Shown one piece after another: positions 1 to 7,434 of a DNA stretch of 23,117 nucleotides (the first letter of the stretch is position 1; every line of letters begins with the position of its first letter). Under the pieces are notes generated by a model. The model was not told where the DNA came from. It worked only from the letters and a program-made list of their open reading frames with translations, and ran no database searches. Both the position numbers and the translations under genes were made by a program. Origin of the DNA: CBDVBZ01 sp965372355 (lineage in GTDB: Bacteria; Krumholzibacteriota; Krumholzibacteriia; WVZY01); assembly GCA_965372355.1 (NCBI GenBank), contig CBDVBZ010000050.1, positions 1 through 23,117 of the forward strand. The letters are read 5' to 3'.

Positions 1-73
1 GTCCAGGCACATGGGTAACACACGAGTCCAGGCCACATGGGTAACACATGAGTCCAGGCACATGGGTGACAGG
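1..73. repeat. Direct repeats of 25-26 bp at left edge
   Basis: Three tandem copies begin at 1, 26 and 52. Each starts GTCCAGG and carries the core CATGGGTAACA, which is CATGGGTGACA in the last copy. Copy 2 has one extra C and copy 3 stops after about 22 bases. The array begins exactly at the window edge, so it may continue to the left. Read on the other strand the core is TGTTACCCATG or TGTCACCCATG, which has the TG...CA form of many insertion-sequence ends. That makes an IS terminus with repeated transposase-binding sites a possible reading, but no transposase is visible here. The repeat is seen directly; its nature is a guess. Confidence 0.7.
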
Positions 74-166
74 TTTTGTCACACTGTGGCCACCGCCTCC
101 ACGGGGGGCAATACCCAAGGCGACGGCCGCAGTGTCACGATACAAACCATTTCAGGGAGGTCAGGT

Positions 167-1372
167 GTGAAACACATTTTGCTTTTGTTGGCGCTCGCAG
201 CGACCGTTGTGGGCGGGATCGCAACCGACGGAGTCGCCGAAGAGAAAGAGCAGAAGCTGAGATTCTGGGGCGACCTCCGCGGCCGTTTTGAGGCCTTCCG
301 CTATAGCGAGGACGAAACGGGCAACGACAAGGAAGACCGTCGCCGGATCCGTTACCGCCTTCGTCTGAACGCCACGGCCATTCTCAACGCGCACGCGACG
401 GCCGAGATTCAGGTCGGCACGGGCGACACCGATAACCGGAGCGGTAACCAGACGCTCGGTTCACCGGTGGACTTCGGGCCGAACGAGTTCGATATCAGGC
501 GCGCCTACTTGATCATGTATCCCTATTCAAGAGGCAAGCTCCCCGGTGACCGGGGCAAGTGGGCGTTTCAGTTCGGCCGGGTGCCGATGCCCTTTGTCTG
601 GAAGAACACCAAAGACATCATGCTCTGGGATAACGACCTCAACCCTCCCGGGGCGAGCACCACGTTCAAGATCAATGCCGGCAAGAACGCCTCCGTGTTT
701 GCCAATGCGGGATACTTCGTTATCGCGGAGAAGAAAGCGGCCAAGGACCCTTACCTGGCCGGATTCCAGACGGGCATCGAAGGGGGTAACGAGGATCGCG
801 TCATTGCCTCTATTCGGGGCAGCTTCTACCACTATGACAATCTTGATTCGCTGTTCGTCCAGCGTGGTGTTGATGGGAGCGGCGGAGTCACAAGCAGCGG
901 CGGCAATATCCAGGATGGGCTCACCGGCAGCAACCAGGGGGGCAGCATGGACATCGTCGCCACTACCGTGTACGTCAAGACGAAGAAGTGGAAGATGATC
1001 GTGTGGGGCGGTTACTCGGATAACCTCAGTGCCGCGCCGTCCGATTTGTTTCCCGGTGTGGGCAAGGAGAGCGTGGGCTGGAACGCAGGGATCCAGGGTG
1101 GCGACAAGAAAAAGACCGTCAAGGTGGGCGCCGGTTATTTCTATATCGAGGCGAATGCCAACGCGTCACAGTTTATCGATAGCGATTTGCTGGACGGACG
1201 CACGAACCGCAAGGGCGTTCTCATCTACCTGTCACGTGCGCTTTTCAAGGGCGTGGATTTCAACTTCTCGGGGTTTGCGTCGGATGCCATCAAGACGGAT
1301 CCCGAATTTTCCACATCGGTCAAGGGGTCGGAGCGATCGAGGCTGATGTTCGACCTCGTTTATAAGTTCTAG
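167..1372 (+). CDS. Putative outer-membrane porin next to the pst operon
   Basis: A protein of about 401 aa, predicted to be an outer-membrane beta-barrel. The GTG at 167 is chosen because GGGAGG lies just upstream and a clean signal peptide follows (VKHILLLLALAATVVGG, cleavage near GVAEE). Starting at the ATG at 11 would place about 50 residues of repeat-derived sequence before the signal peptide. The mature protein opens with FWGDLRGRFEAF, then alternating amphipathic strands rich in Tyr, Arg and Gly such as RRIRYRLRLNA and WAFQFGRVPMPF, and ends in a Phe (DLVYKF), the usual C-terminal barrel signature. These traits fit the putative porin / phosphate-selective porin-like families. It sits 95 bp before pstS on the same strand, so a role as outer-membrane channel for phosphate is a reasonable inference. 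Substrate is not shown by sequence, and I recognise no specific named family. Confidence 0.75.
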   Translation: MKHILLLLALAATVVGGIATDGVAEEKEQKLRFWGDLRGRFEAFRYSEDETGNDKEDRRRIRYRLRLNATAILNAHATAEIQVGTGDTDNRSGNQTLGSPVDFGPNEFDIRRAYLIMYPYSRGKLPGDRGKWAFQFGRVPMPFVWKNTKDIMLWDNDLNPPGASTTFKINAGKNASVFANAGYFVIAEKKAAKDPYLAGFQTGIEGGNEDRVIASIRGSFYHYDNLDSLFVQRGVDGSGGVTSSGGNIQDGLTGSNQGGSMDIVATTVYVKTKKWKMIVWGGYSDNLSAAPSDLFPGVGKESVGWNAGIQGGDKKKTVKVGAGYFYIEANANASQFIDSDLLDGRTNRKGVLIYLSRALFKGVDFNFSGFASDAIKTDPEFSTSVKGSERSRLMFDLVYKF

Positions 1373-1395
1373 GATCTCATCGATTTGTTACATGG

Positions 1396-1427
1396 TCCTA
1401 ATAAATTCCTAACAGTATTTCGTTAGG
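1396..1427 (+). promoter_or_regulatory. Candidate Pho-box-like element before pstS
   Basis: TCCTAA occurs at 1396-1401 and again at 1407-1412, exactly 11 bp apart. This is the helical spacing of PhoB/PhoP direct repeats. The second copy also forms a perfect inverted repeat, CCTAAC (1408-1413) with GTTAGG (1422-1427). The stretch is unusually AT-rich for this genome and lies about 40-70 bp before the pstS start. The known role of the downstream genes makes phosphate-responsive control likely. The match to any published box consensus is only partial, so this is a candidate. Confidence 0.35.
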
Positions 1428-1467
1428 TTGCATGAGCGGAGGATTCAAACAGAACAGGAGGGCTATC

Positions 1468-2523
1468 ATGAAACGACTTACGACCTTGGTACTTGGCCTC
1501 GCCGCGACTGCCGTGCTGGGCGGCAGTGCGATGGCGGACACAAAGATCGCGGGAGCGGGTGCTACGTTCCCGTACCCCGTTTACTCGCAGTGGGCCTACC
1601 GGTACAAGAATCTGACCGGTGTCGAGATCAGTTACCAGTCCATTGGCTCGGGCGGCGGTATCGCCCAGATCAAGGCGAAGACCGTTGACTTTGGCGCCAC
1701 GGATGCCCCGATGAAGTCGGCGGAGCTCGATGAGCACGGCTTGATCCAGTTTCCGATGGTGGTCGGTGGCGTGGTCCCGGTCGTCAATATCAAGGGGTTG
1801 AAACCCGGAGAGCTCAAGCTCACCAAGCAGCTTCTGGCCGACATTTTTCTGGGCAACATCACGAAGTGGAATGACCAGAAGATCAGCAAGGTCAACCCGG
1901 GTGTCAAACTGCCCGACAAGGCGATCACGGTTGTTCATCGGGCCGACGGCTCGGGGACGACGTGGATCTTTACGAACTATCTGATGAAGATTTCCCCGGC
2001 GTGGAAGGAAAAGGTTGGGTTTGGCAAGGCAGTCGATTGGCCGACCGGAATCGGCGGCAAGGGCAACGAGGGTGTTGCCGCGTACGTCGAGCGCGTCGAT
2101 GGATCGATTGGCTATGTCGAGTTCGCTTATGCACTGCAAAACGAGATGAGCTACGCGCTTCTCGAAAACCAGTTCGGCAAGTTCACCGCGCCGACGATCG
2201 AGTCTTTTCAGGCGGCCGCGGCAAATGCCGACTGGGAACATGCCAAGGGTTACTACCTGGTGCTAACCGACCAGCCGGGAGACGAAAGCTGGCCGATAAC
2301 GGGTGCCACCTTTATCCTCCTTTACAAAGAGCAGAAGAACGCGGATCTGGCCAGGGCGATGCTCGAGTACTTCGACTGGTGTTATCAGCACGGCGGTGAT
2401 CTTGCCAAGAAGCTCCACTACGTCCCGATGCCCGAGAACGTTGTGAACATGGTTGAGACGACCTGGCAGGACAACGTCAAGGCGGGAGGCACACAGCTCT
2501 GGTCGGTCACGGCAAAGAAGTAG
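1468..2523 (+). CDS. pstS: Phosphate ABC transporter, periplasmic phosphate-binding protein PstS
   Basis: Binds inorganic phosphate in the periplasm and delivers it to the PstCA channel. About 351 aa. The ATG at 1468 follows a strong AGGAGGG (1456-1462) and gives a Sec signal peptide (MKRLTTLVLGLAATAVLGG, cleavage after SAMA). There is no lipobox cysteine, which implies a soluble periplasmic protein and a Gram-negative envelope. Hallmarks are GAGATFPYPVYSQW at the mature N-terminus, SIGSGGGIAQIKA, VDFGATDAPM, and the phosphate-loop segment RADGSGTTWIFTNYL, followed by NEGVAAYV. Length and motif order are normal for the family. It is the first gene of pstSCAB-phoU, with a putative porin upstream and a Pho-box-like element in between. 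Confidence 0.97.
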   Translation: MKRLTTLVLGLAATAVLGGSAMADTKIAGAGATFPYPVYSQWAYRYKNLTGVEISYQSIGSGGGIAQIKAKTVDFGATDAPMKSAELDEHGLIQFPMVVGGVVPVVNIKGLKPGELKLTKQLLADIFLGNITKWNDQKISKVNPGVKLPDKAITVVHRADGSGTTWIFTNYLMKISPAWKEKVGFGKAVDWPTGIGGKGNEGVAAYVERVDGSIGYVEFAYALQNEMSYALLENQFGKFTAPTIESFQAAAANADWEHAKGYYLVLTDQPGDESWPITGATFILLYKEQKNADLARAMLEYFDWCYQHGGDLAKKLHYVPMPENVVNMVETTWQDNVKAGGTQLWSVTAKK

Positions 2524-2569
2524 ACTTTATGAACGTTCTGTCTAGGAGAACGATGCGAGGAAATCCATC

Positions 2570-3535
2570 ATGAAGACCTCGCTGACAGCCGTCGGGACCC
2601 CGGGCAAATTGGGGTCCCGTTCTGGCTTCTCAGACATCGTGTTCAAGGCGATCACTCGGGCGTGTGCGGTCGTCGTGATCCTCGTTGTCCTGGGGATCTT
2701 TATCGAACTCGTTCGTAGTTCAGGTCTATCGATGAAGAAGTTCGGGCTGGGGTTTCTCGTATCCCAGGCGTGGAACCCTGTAACGGGAGAGTTTGGGGCG
2801 CTGAGCAGCATCTTTGGCACCCTCGTATCGACAACAATCGCGATGCTGCTCGCCGTCCCGTTGAGCCTGATGCTCGCCCTCTTTCTTGTCGAGGTCAGCC
2901 ATCCGGTGGTCAGCCGTGTCGTCGGTGGTGCAATCGAGCTCTTCGCCGCGATTCCGAGCATCATTTATGGAATGTGGGGGCTCTTTGTGTTCGCCCCCTT
3001 TATGGCTGATCACATCCAGCCGGCGATCCAGGGTGTTGCCGGGGGGCTCCCGTTGTTCGAGGGGCCTCCGATGGGTATCGGCATGCTGTCCGCGGGGATC
3101 ATCCTGGCGTTGATGGTTCTGCCATTTATCTCGGCCGTCATGCGTGATGTGTTTCAGATGGTACCGGCTGTTGTGAAAGAGTCCGCGTACGGGGTGGGGG
3201 CGACGACACTCGAGGTAACCAACAAGGTGACGATCCGCTACGGTCTCAAAGGACTGGTCGGCGCTTGTTTTCTGGGGTTGGGTCGTGCCATCGGAGAGAC
3301 GATGGCCGTAACGTTTGTCATCGGCAACAAGCACAAGATCTCGGCGTCGGTTTTCGATGTTGGCAACAGTATCGCTTCGACACTGGCCAACGAGTTCGCC
3401 GAGGCTTCCGAGCCGATTTATCTCAGCGCGCTCATGGAGTTGGGCCTGGTCCTGTTTGTCGTGACGTTTGTCGTTCAGATTATCGCCCAGATATGGCTCA
3501 GGCGGATGGGCGAACAGTCGGGGAGGGAGGAATGA
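2570..3535 (+). CDS. pstC: Phosphate ABC transporter permease PstC
   Basis: Inner-membrane permease, 321 aa, forming the phosphate channel with PstA. The ATG at 2570 is preceded by GAGGA. A cytoplasmic N-terminus leads into a first hydrophobic segment (about residues 28-46), followed by five more, with a long periplasmic loop between the first and second that is typical of PstC. The cytoplasmic EAA loop that docks on PstB is visible as ESAYGVGATTLEVTNKV followed by GLGRAIGETMAV, a strongly conserved PstC/PstA signature. The stop codon overlaps the pstA start as ATGA, so translation is probably coupled. Confidence 0.96.
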   Translation: MKTSLTAVGTPGKLGSRSGFSDIVFKAITRACAVVVILVVLGIFIELVRSSGLSMKKFGLGFLVSQAWNPVTGEFGALSSIFGTLVSTTIAMLLAVPLSLMLALFLVEVSHPVVSRVVGGAIELFAAIPSIIYGMWGLFVFAPFMADHIQPAIQGVAGGLPLFEGPPMGIGMLSAGIILALMVLPFISAVMRDVFQMVPAVVKESAYGVGATTLEVTNKVTIRYGLKGLVGACFLGLGRAIGETMAVTFVIGNKHKISASVFDVGNSIASTLANEFAEASEPIYLSALMELGLVLFVVTFVVQIIAQIWLRRMGEQSGREE

Positions 3536-4386
3536 CACCCAAATCGCGAAATCAGCGCAGATGGGTGAACCGGATCGTAATTGGGCTATCCGGGCTGTCG
3601 GCCGTTCTTGGTCTGTTTTTTCTCGCGTGGATCCTTATTGTCATTCTCAAACGGGGCATGGGCGCGATGAACCTGGCCTTCTTTGTCGAGTTGCCCACGC
3701 CACCGGGGATGGAGGGTGGGGGTGTGGGTAACGCGATCGTTGGTACGTTGCTGATGACGGGGCTCGCGACACTTGTCGGTGTTCCCATCGGGGCGCTTGG
3801 AGGGATATTTCTGGCGGAGTTCGGCAAGCGGTCAAGGCTGGCCGACATCGTCCGGTTCATGGCCAACGTGCTCATGGGCACACCGTCGATCATCATTGGG
3901 ATGTTTGTATATACCGTTATAGTCGTAAAGACAGGTCATTTCTCCGGATACGCGGGAGCTGTTTCATTGGCTATTATCATGTTGCCTATCGTGGCGCGAA
4001 CGACGGAAGACATGCTCCAAATGGTTGACAATACACTGAGAGAGTCGGCACTGGCCCTGGGGGCCACGTACTGGAGGACGACATTTCAGGTCGTGTTCCG
4101 GGCGGCCAAGGCGGGGCTGCTCACAGGGGTTCTGCTGGCCGTCGCGCGTGTCAGCGGGGAAACGGCGCCGCTTCTCTTTACGGCGCTCAACAGCCCCAAC
4201 TGGAACGATTCTCTGAATGAACCGACCGCGAATCTCACGGTAACGATTTTCAACTTTGCCATGTCACCGTATGATGATTGGCAACAGATGGCCTGGGGGG
4301 CGTCGCTGCTGATAACCGTTGGTGTCCTGGTGTTGACCGTTGCGTCCAGAGCCGCACTATCCCGGAAGGGTGGGGTGCAGAAATGA
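3532..4386 (+). CDS. pstA: Phosphate ABC transporter permease PstA
   Basis: Second channel subunit of the phosphate importer, 284 aa. The ATG at 3532 lies in an ATGA overlap with pstC and is preceded by GGGAGGGAGG. Six hydrophobic segments are visible, beginning with about residues 14-40. Family signatures include GGIFLAEFG, the stretch around GTPSIIIGMFVY, and the EAA loop RESALALGATYWRTTFQVV followed by RVSGETAPLLFTA. Short basic N-terminus and length are normal for PstA. The frame stays open upstream into pstC, but the SD and the family length support this start. It ends in a further ATGA overlap with pstB. Confidence 0.96.
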   Translation: MTPKSRNQRRWVNRIVIGLSGLSAVLGLFFLAWILIVILKRGMGAMNLAFFVELPTPPGMEGGGVGNAIVGTLLMTGLATLVGVPIGALGGIFLAEFGKRSRLADIVRFMANVLMGTPSIIIGMFVYTVIVVKTGHFSGYAGAVSLAIIMLPIVARTTEDMLQMVDNTLRESALALGATYWRTTFQVVFRAAKAGLLTGVLLAVARVSGETAPLLFTALNSPNWNDSLNEPTANLTVTIFNFAMSPYDDWQQMAWGASLLITVGVLVLTVASRAALSRKGGVQK

Positions 4387-5216
4387 AGACGGATTCACCG
4401 GGTGCTTTCCAGTTCGGACCCGAATACTCGCTAGAGGAAAAGGCGGAATCGGCTTCCGCGAGCCCGCCGAAGATCTCGACGCGCAACCTGAATTTCTCCT
4501 ACGGGACGAACCAGGTGCTCTTCGACAACAACCTCGACGTTGCGGTCAATCGAGTGACGGCCATTATCGGCCCGTCCGGATGCGGCAAGTCGACACATAT
4601 GAGAACCTACAACCGAATATTCGAGCTGTATCGCAATCAGAAGGCGACCGGAGAGGTGCTCATCGACGGGCGTAACATACTCAGTCCCGATGTAGACCTT
4701 CTGGAGCTGCGTAAGAATGTCGGGATGATCTTTCAGAAGCCCAGCCCGTTTCCCATGAGCATCTTTGACAACGTCGCGTACGGGCTCCGGCTTCATTATC
4801 GGATGTCAAAGAGCGAGCTCAACGATCGTGTGAGAAGCGCTCTGGAACGCGCGGCGATTTGGGACGAAGTGAAGGACAAACTCAAGAGCCCGGGCACGGC
4901 GCTCTCCGGCGGCCAACAGCAGCGGCTGTGCATCGCACGGGCGATCGCCATCGAGCCGGAGATACTGTTGATGGACGAGCCTTGTTCCGCGATTGATCCC
5001 GTCGCCACGGCGAGGATCGAAGAACTCATTGATACGCTCAAGAAGCGGCTTACCATTGTGCTGGTGACTCACAACATGCAGCAGGCGGCGAGAGTGTCCG
5101 ACTTCACGGCGTTCTTTTATCAGGGGTACGTGGTAGAGTTTGGCGTTACCAAACAGATCTTCACGAACCCCGCCGAGAAACGAACAGAAGACTATATCAC
5201 GGGCCGGTTTGGTTAG
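4383..5216 (+). CDS. pstB: Phosphate ABC transporter ATP-binding protein PstB
   Basis: ATPase that powers the PstSCA importer, 277 aa from the ATG at 4383. Walker A GPSGCGKST is at about 63-71, the Q-loop is in MIFQKPSPFPMSIFDNVAYG (about 115-134), the signature LSGGQQQR is at about 174-181, Walker B ILLMDEPCSAIDP is at about 194-206, and the switch His is in VTHN at about 230. The phrase FQKPSPFPMSI and the C-terminal RTEDYITGRFG are specific to PstB among ABC ATPases. Small departures from the usual PstB text are HM after the Walker A (commonly FL) and Ile in SAIDP (commonly SALDP). The N-terminus carries about 30 extra low-complexity residues before the ABC core. Confidence 0.97.
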   Translation: MKTDSPGAFQFGPEYSLEEKAESASASPPKISTRNLNFSYGTNQVLFDNNLDVAVNRVTAIIGPSGCGKSTHMRTYNRIFELYRNQKATGEVLIDGRNILSPDVDLLELRKNVGMIFQKPSPFPMSIFDNVAYGLRLHYRMSKSELNDRVRSALERAAIWDEVKDKLKSPGTALSGGQQQRLCIARAIAIEPEILLMDEPCSAIDPVATARIEELIDTLKKRLTIVLVTHNMQQAARVSDFTAFFYQGYVVEFGVTKQIFTNPAEKRTEDYITGRFG

Positions 5217-5242
5217 AACCTGGTCTCCAGGGAGCTGATGAC

Positions 5243-5890
5243 ATGCGATTGACGACAGAAGTGGACCGTCTGAGAAAGAGACTCCTCGAGCTCAGTGCGA
5301 TGGTGGAAGACAGCGTGCGCCGCGCCCTCGTATCGGTGGAGAGCCGTGACGAGGCCCTCGCCAACGAGGTTATCGAGGGCGATGGACGCGTGGACGAGGC
5401 CGAGGTCGAGCTGGAGGAGGAATGTCTCAAGGTACTGGCGCTTCATCAGCCGGTTGCGATCGATCTCAGATACATCATTGCCGTCCTGAAGATCAACAAC
5501 GACATCGAGCGTATTGGCGATCTTGCGGCGAATATTGCCAAACGGTCGCTGGATTTGCGCGAGGCGGCGGAGGTGCCCGCCCTTCTACCCGAGATGGCGG
5601 ATAAGGCCAGAGCCATGCTCAGGACGAGTCTAGACGCCCTGGTCAACTCCGATGGCGAGCAGGCCCGCCAGGTACTGGCCATGGATGACGAAGTCGATCG
5701 GATGCACAGGGCAATGTTCGACAGACTCGATCGTATCGTCACCGATGAGCCAGCGAAGTCGCACGATTTCCTCCCCTTCCTGTCGGTCTCGCGCAGTCTC
5801 GAACGGATCGCCGATCTGGCAACCAACATTGCGGAGGACGTCATCTATCTGGTCGATGGTGACATCGTGCGCCACCGGCATGTGGAATAG
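5243..5890 (+). CDS. phoU: Phosphate signalling / transport regulator PhoU
   Basis: Cytoplasmic regulator that links the Pst transporter to the PhoR/PhoB two-component system; 215 aa, normal length. The ATG at 5243 lies 26 bp after pstB. The protein is all-helical and has the two tandem three-helix repeats of PhoU. The metal-binding ExxxD-type motifs are seen once in each half: NNDIERIGDLAANIAKR (about residues 87-103) and SRSLERIADLATNIAEDVIY (about 183-202). Position as the last gene of pstSCAB-phoU is classical. No phoB/phoR pair is in this window, so the sensor must be elsewhere. Confidence 0.96.
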   Translation: MRLTTEVDRLRKRLLELSAMVEDSVRRALVSVESRDEALANEVIEGDGRVDEAEVELEEECLKVLALHQPVAIDLRYIIAVLKINNDIERIGDLAANIAKRSLDLREAAEVPALLPEMADKARAMLRTSLDALVNSDGEQARQVLAMDDEVDRMHRAMFDRLDRIVTDEPAKSHDFLPFLSVSRSLERIADLATNIAEDVIYLVDGDIVRHRHVE

Positions 5891-5961
5891 TTACACGGTG
5901 CCGGGTCCGGTCAAAAATCGCCCGCAATCCTCACCGAATCCTCCTGGTTTCGACACCGGTC

Positions 5962-5970
5962 TGTTATAAT
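5962..5970 (+). promoter_or_regulatory. Extended -10 promoter for the tryptophanase gene
   Basis: TGTTATAAT is a perfect extended -10 (TG, one base, TATAAT at 5965-5970). No good -35 box lies 16-18 bp upstream, as is usual for extended -10 promoters. Transcription would start near 5977, giving a leader of about 83 nt before the ATG at 6060. The same nine bases occur before the LVIVD gene. Confidence 0.6.
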
Positions 5971-5977
5971 ACCCCCC

Positions 5978-6054
5978 GTCTACGGCAGCCCCGTAGCGGG
6001 GAGATCCGCGTAGACTCATTACCCACGTGTAGAAGTCCCCGATCATGGAGTGAG
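5978..6054 (+). promoter_or_regulatory. Structured leader of the tryptophanase mRNA
   Basis: The leader can form an outer stem GTCTACG (5978-5984) with CGTAGAC (6009-6015) around an inner hairpin CCCCG (5989-5993) and CGGGG (5997-6001). An alternative pairing, CGGGGA (5997-6002) with TCCCCG (6036-6041), would break the inner hairpin. CTCATT (6015-6020) can pair with AGTGAG (6049-6054), which covers the Shine-Dalgarno region. Such competing helices suggest translational or attenuation control. No tnaC-like leader peptide with Trp is present; the only upstream ATG reads ATG GAG TGA. Pairings were found by eye, so regulation is inference. Confidence 0.35.
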
Positions 6055-6059
6055 GCAAT

Positions 6060-7418
6060 ATGAAGACGATTATCGAGCCGTTTCGAATCAAGGTCGTTGA
6101 ACCGCTGCGCATGACCACGCGGGAGGAGCGTGAACGGGTTCTTCGCGACGCGCACTACAACGTGTTCGCGATAAAGGCGCGGGATGTGTTGATCGATCTC
6201 CTGACGGATAGCGGTACGGGCGCGATGAGCAGCCTTCAGTGGGCGGCGATGATGCGTGGCGATGAGTCCTACGCCGGCGCCGAGAGCTTTTTTCGCTTCG
6301 AAGAGCGGATGAAACAGTTGGCGGGCTTCCCCTATATTCTGCCGGTTCATCAGGGGAGGGCGGCCGAGCGAATCCTCTTCGAGCTCGTGGGAGGCAAGGG
6401 TAAGGTCATCCCGAACAACAACCACTTCGACACGACCCGGGCGAATATCGAGCACTCCGGGGCCAGCGCCGTGGATCTGGTGATCGATGAGGGGACGGTG
6501 CCGTCGACCCGCCATCCGTTCAAGGGCAATATGGATATTGGCAAGCTCGAGAGCCTCATCGCGGAAGTGGGCGTCGAGAACATCCCGCTGTGCATGGTGA
6601 CGGTGACGGACAACTCGAACGGCGGGCAGCCGGTTAGCCTCGAGAACATCCGGGCCGTCAGGGCAGTCTGCGATCGGCACGGAATTCCATTCTTTCTCGA
6701 CGCATGCCGGTTTGCCGAAAACGCCTATTTCATAAAGATACGCGAGTCCGGGCAGGCGGACCGGTCGGTCGCCGATATCGCACGGGATATGTTCGATCTT
6801 GCCGATGGGGCGACAATAAGTGCCAAGAAAGATGGTCTGGTCAACATCGGCGGGGTTCTGCTCCTAAAGGATGGTGCGCTCGCCGAGCGCGCCAATGCCC
6901 TCCTGATTCTTACCGAGGGGTTTGTAACCTACGGTGGCCTCGCCGGCCGCGATCTGGAGGCGATGGCGCAGGGGTTTGATGAGGTGCTCCAAGAGGACTA
7001 CCTGGCGTACCGGGTACGCTCTGTCGAATACCTGGGCGAGAGACTCCTGAAAATCGGCTACCAGATCGTCGAGCCACCTGGCGGCCACGCCATCTATATC
7101 GACGCCGGGCAGCTTTGTCCCGATATTCCACCCGAGCAGTTTCCAGGGCAGGCGCTGGTGTGTGCGTTATATAGACACGCGGGGGTCCGCTCGGTGGAGA
7201 TCGGAAGCGTGATGTTTGGCAGTGGGGGGGATACGCCGCACCTCGAACTCGTCCGGCTCGCGATGCCACGCCGCGTCTACACACAGAGCCACATCGACTA
7301 CGTTGTCGAGGCGTGTGCGGAGCTTTACGAACAGCGCAAGGACTTCGTCGGGTTTCGTATAACGAACACCCCTCCAGCGCTGAGGCACTTTACGGCCCGC
7401 TTCGAGGAACTCCGCTAA
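6060..7418 (+). CDS. tnaA: Tryptophanase (beta-eliminating PLP lyase of the tryptophanase/tyrosine phenol-lyase family)
   Basis: PLP enzyme of 452 aa that most likely cleaves L-tryptophan to indole, pyruvate and ammonia. Family markers are EPFRIKVVEP at the start, DLLTDSGTGAMS, MMRGDESYAG, HQGRAAE, GGQPVS, FLDACRFAENAYFIK, SAKKDG with the PLP lysine at K257, YGGLAGRD and PRRVYTQSH. Overall wording (QWAAMM, AGRDLEAMA, LADGATISAKKDGLVNIGG) is closest to tyrosine phenol-lyase. The substrate-specificity positions nevertheless match tryptophanase: D124 in HFDTT where TPL has Thr124, I381 in VEIG where TPL has Arg381, and H443 in LRHFTARF where TPL has Phe. Y71, R100, N185, D214, R217 and R404 are all present. 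It has its own promoter and structured leader, and is convergent with the ABC exporter, only 16 bp apart. Substrate choice is inference from these residues. Confidence 0.88.
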   Translation: MKTIIEPFRIKVVEPLRMTTREERERVLRDAHYNVFAIKARDVLIDLLTDSGTGAMSSLQWAAMMRGDESYAGAESFFRFEERMKQLAGFPYILPVHQGRAAERILFELVGGKGKVIPNNNHFDTTRANIEHSGASAVDLVIDEGTVPSTRHPFKGNMDIGKLESLIAEVGVENIPLCMVTVTDNSNGGQPVSLENIRAVRAVCDRHGIPFFLDACRFAENAYFIKIRESGQADRSVADIARDMFDLADGATISAKKDGLVNIGGVLLLKDGALAERANALLILTEGFVTYGGLAGRDLEAMAQGFDEVLQEDYLAYRVRSVEYLGERLLKIGYQIVEPPGGHAIYIDAGQLCPDIPPEQFPGQALVCALYRHAGVRSVEIGSVMFGSGGDTPHLELVRLAMPRRVYTQSHIDYVVEACAELYEQRKDFVGFRITNTPPALRHFTARFEELR

Positions 7419-7434
7419 AATTGCCGTGTGAGGG

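Noticed and set aside
11..166. Longer porin reading frame starting at the ATG at 11
   Set aside because: The extra residues are encoded by the direct repeats and non-coding leader, lie before a good signal peptide, and the GTG at 167 has a proper GGGAGG.
74..166. Pho box upstream of the porin, based on two TGTCAC words
   Set aside because: The words are 56 bp apart, not at 11-bp spacing, and TGTCAC is short enough to occur by chance.
1423..3538. Long minus-strand frames opposite pstS and pstC
   Set aside because: They are antisense shadows of clearly conserved genes in GC-rich DNA and show no domain features; composition is Arg/Asp/His-rich.
6060..7418. Annotation as tyrosine phenol-lyase
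   Set aside because: The phenol-recognising Thr124 and Arg381 of that enzyme are replaced by Asp and Ile, as in tryptophanase.
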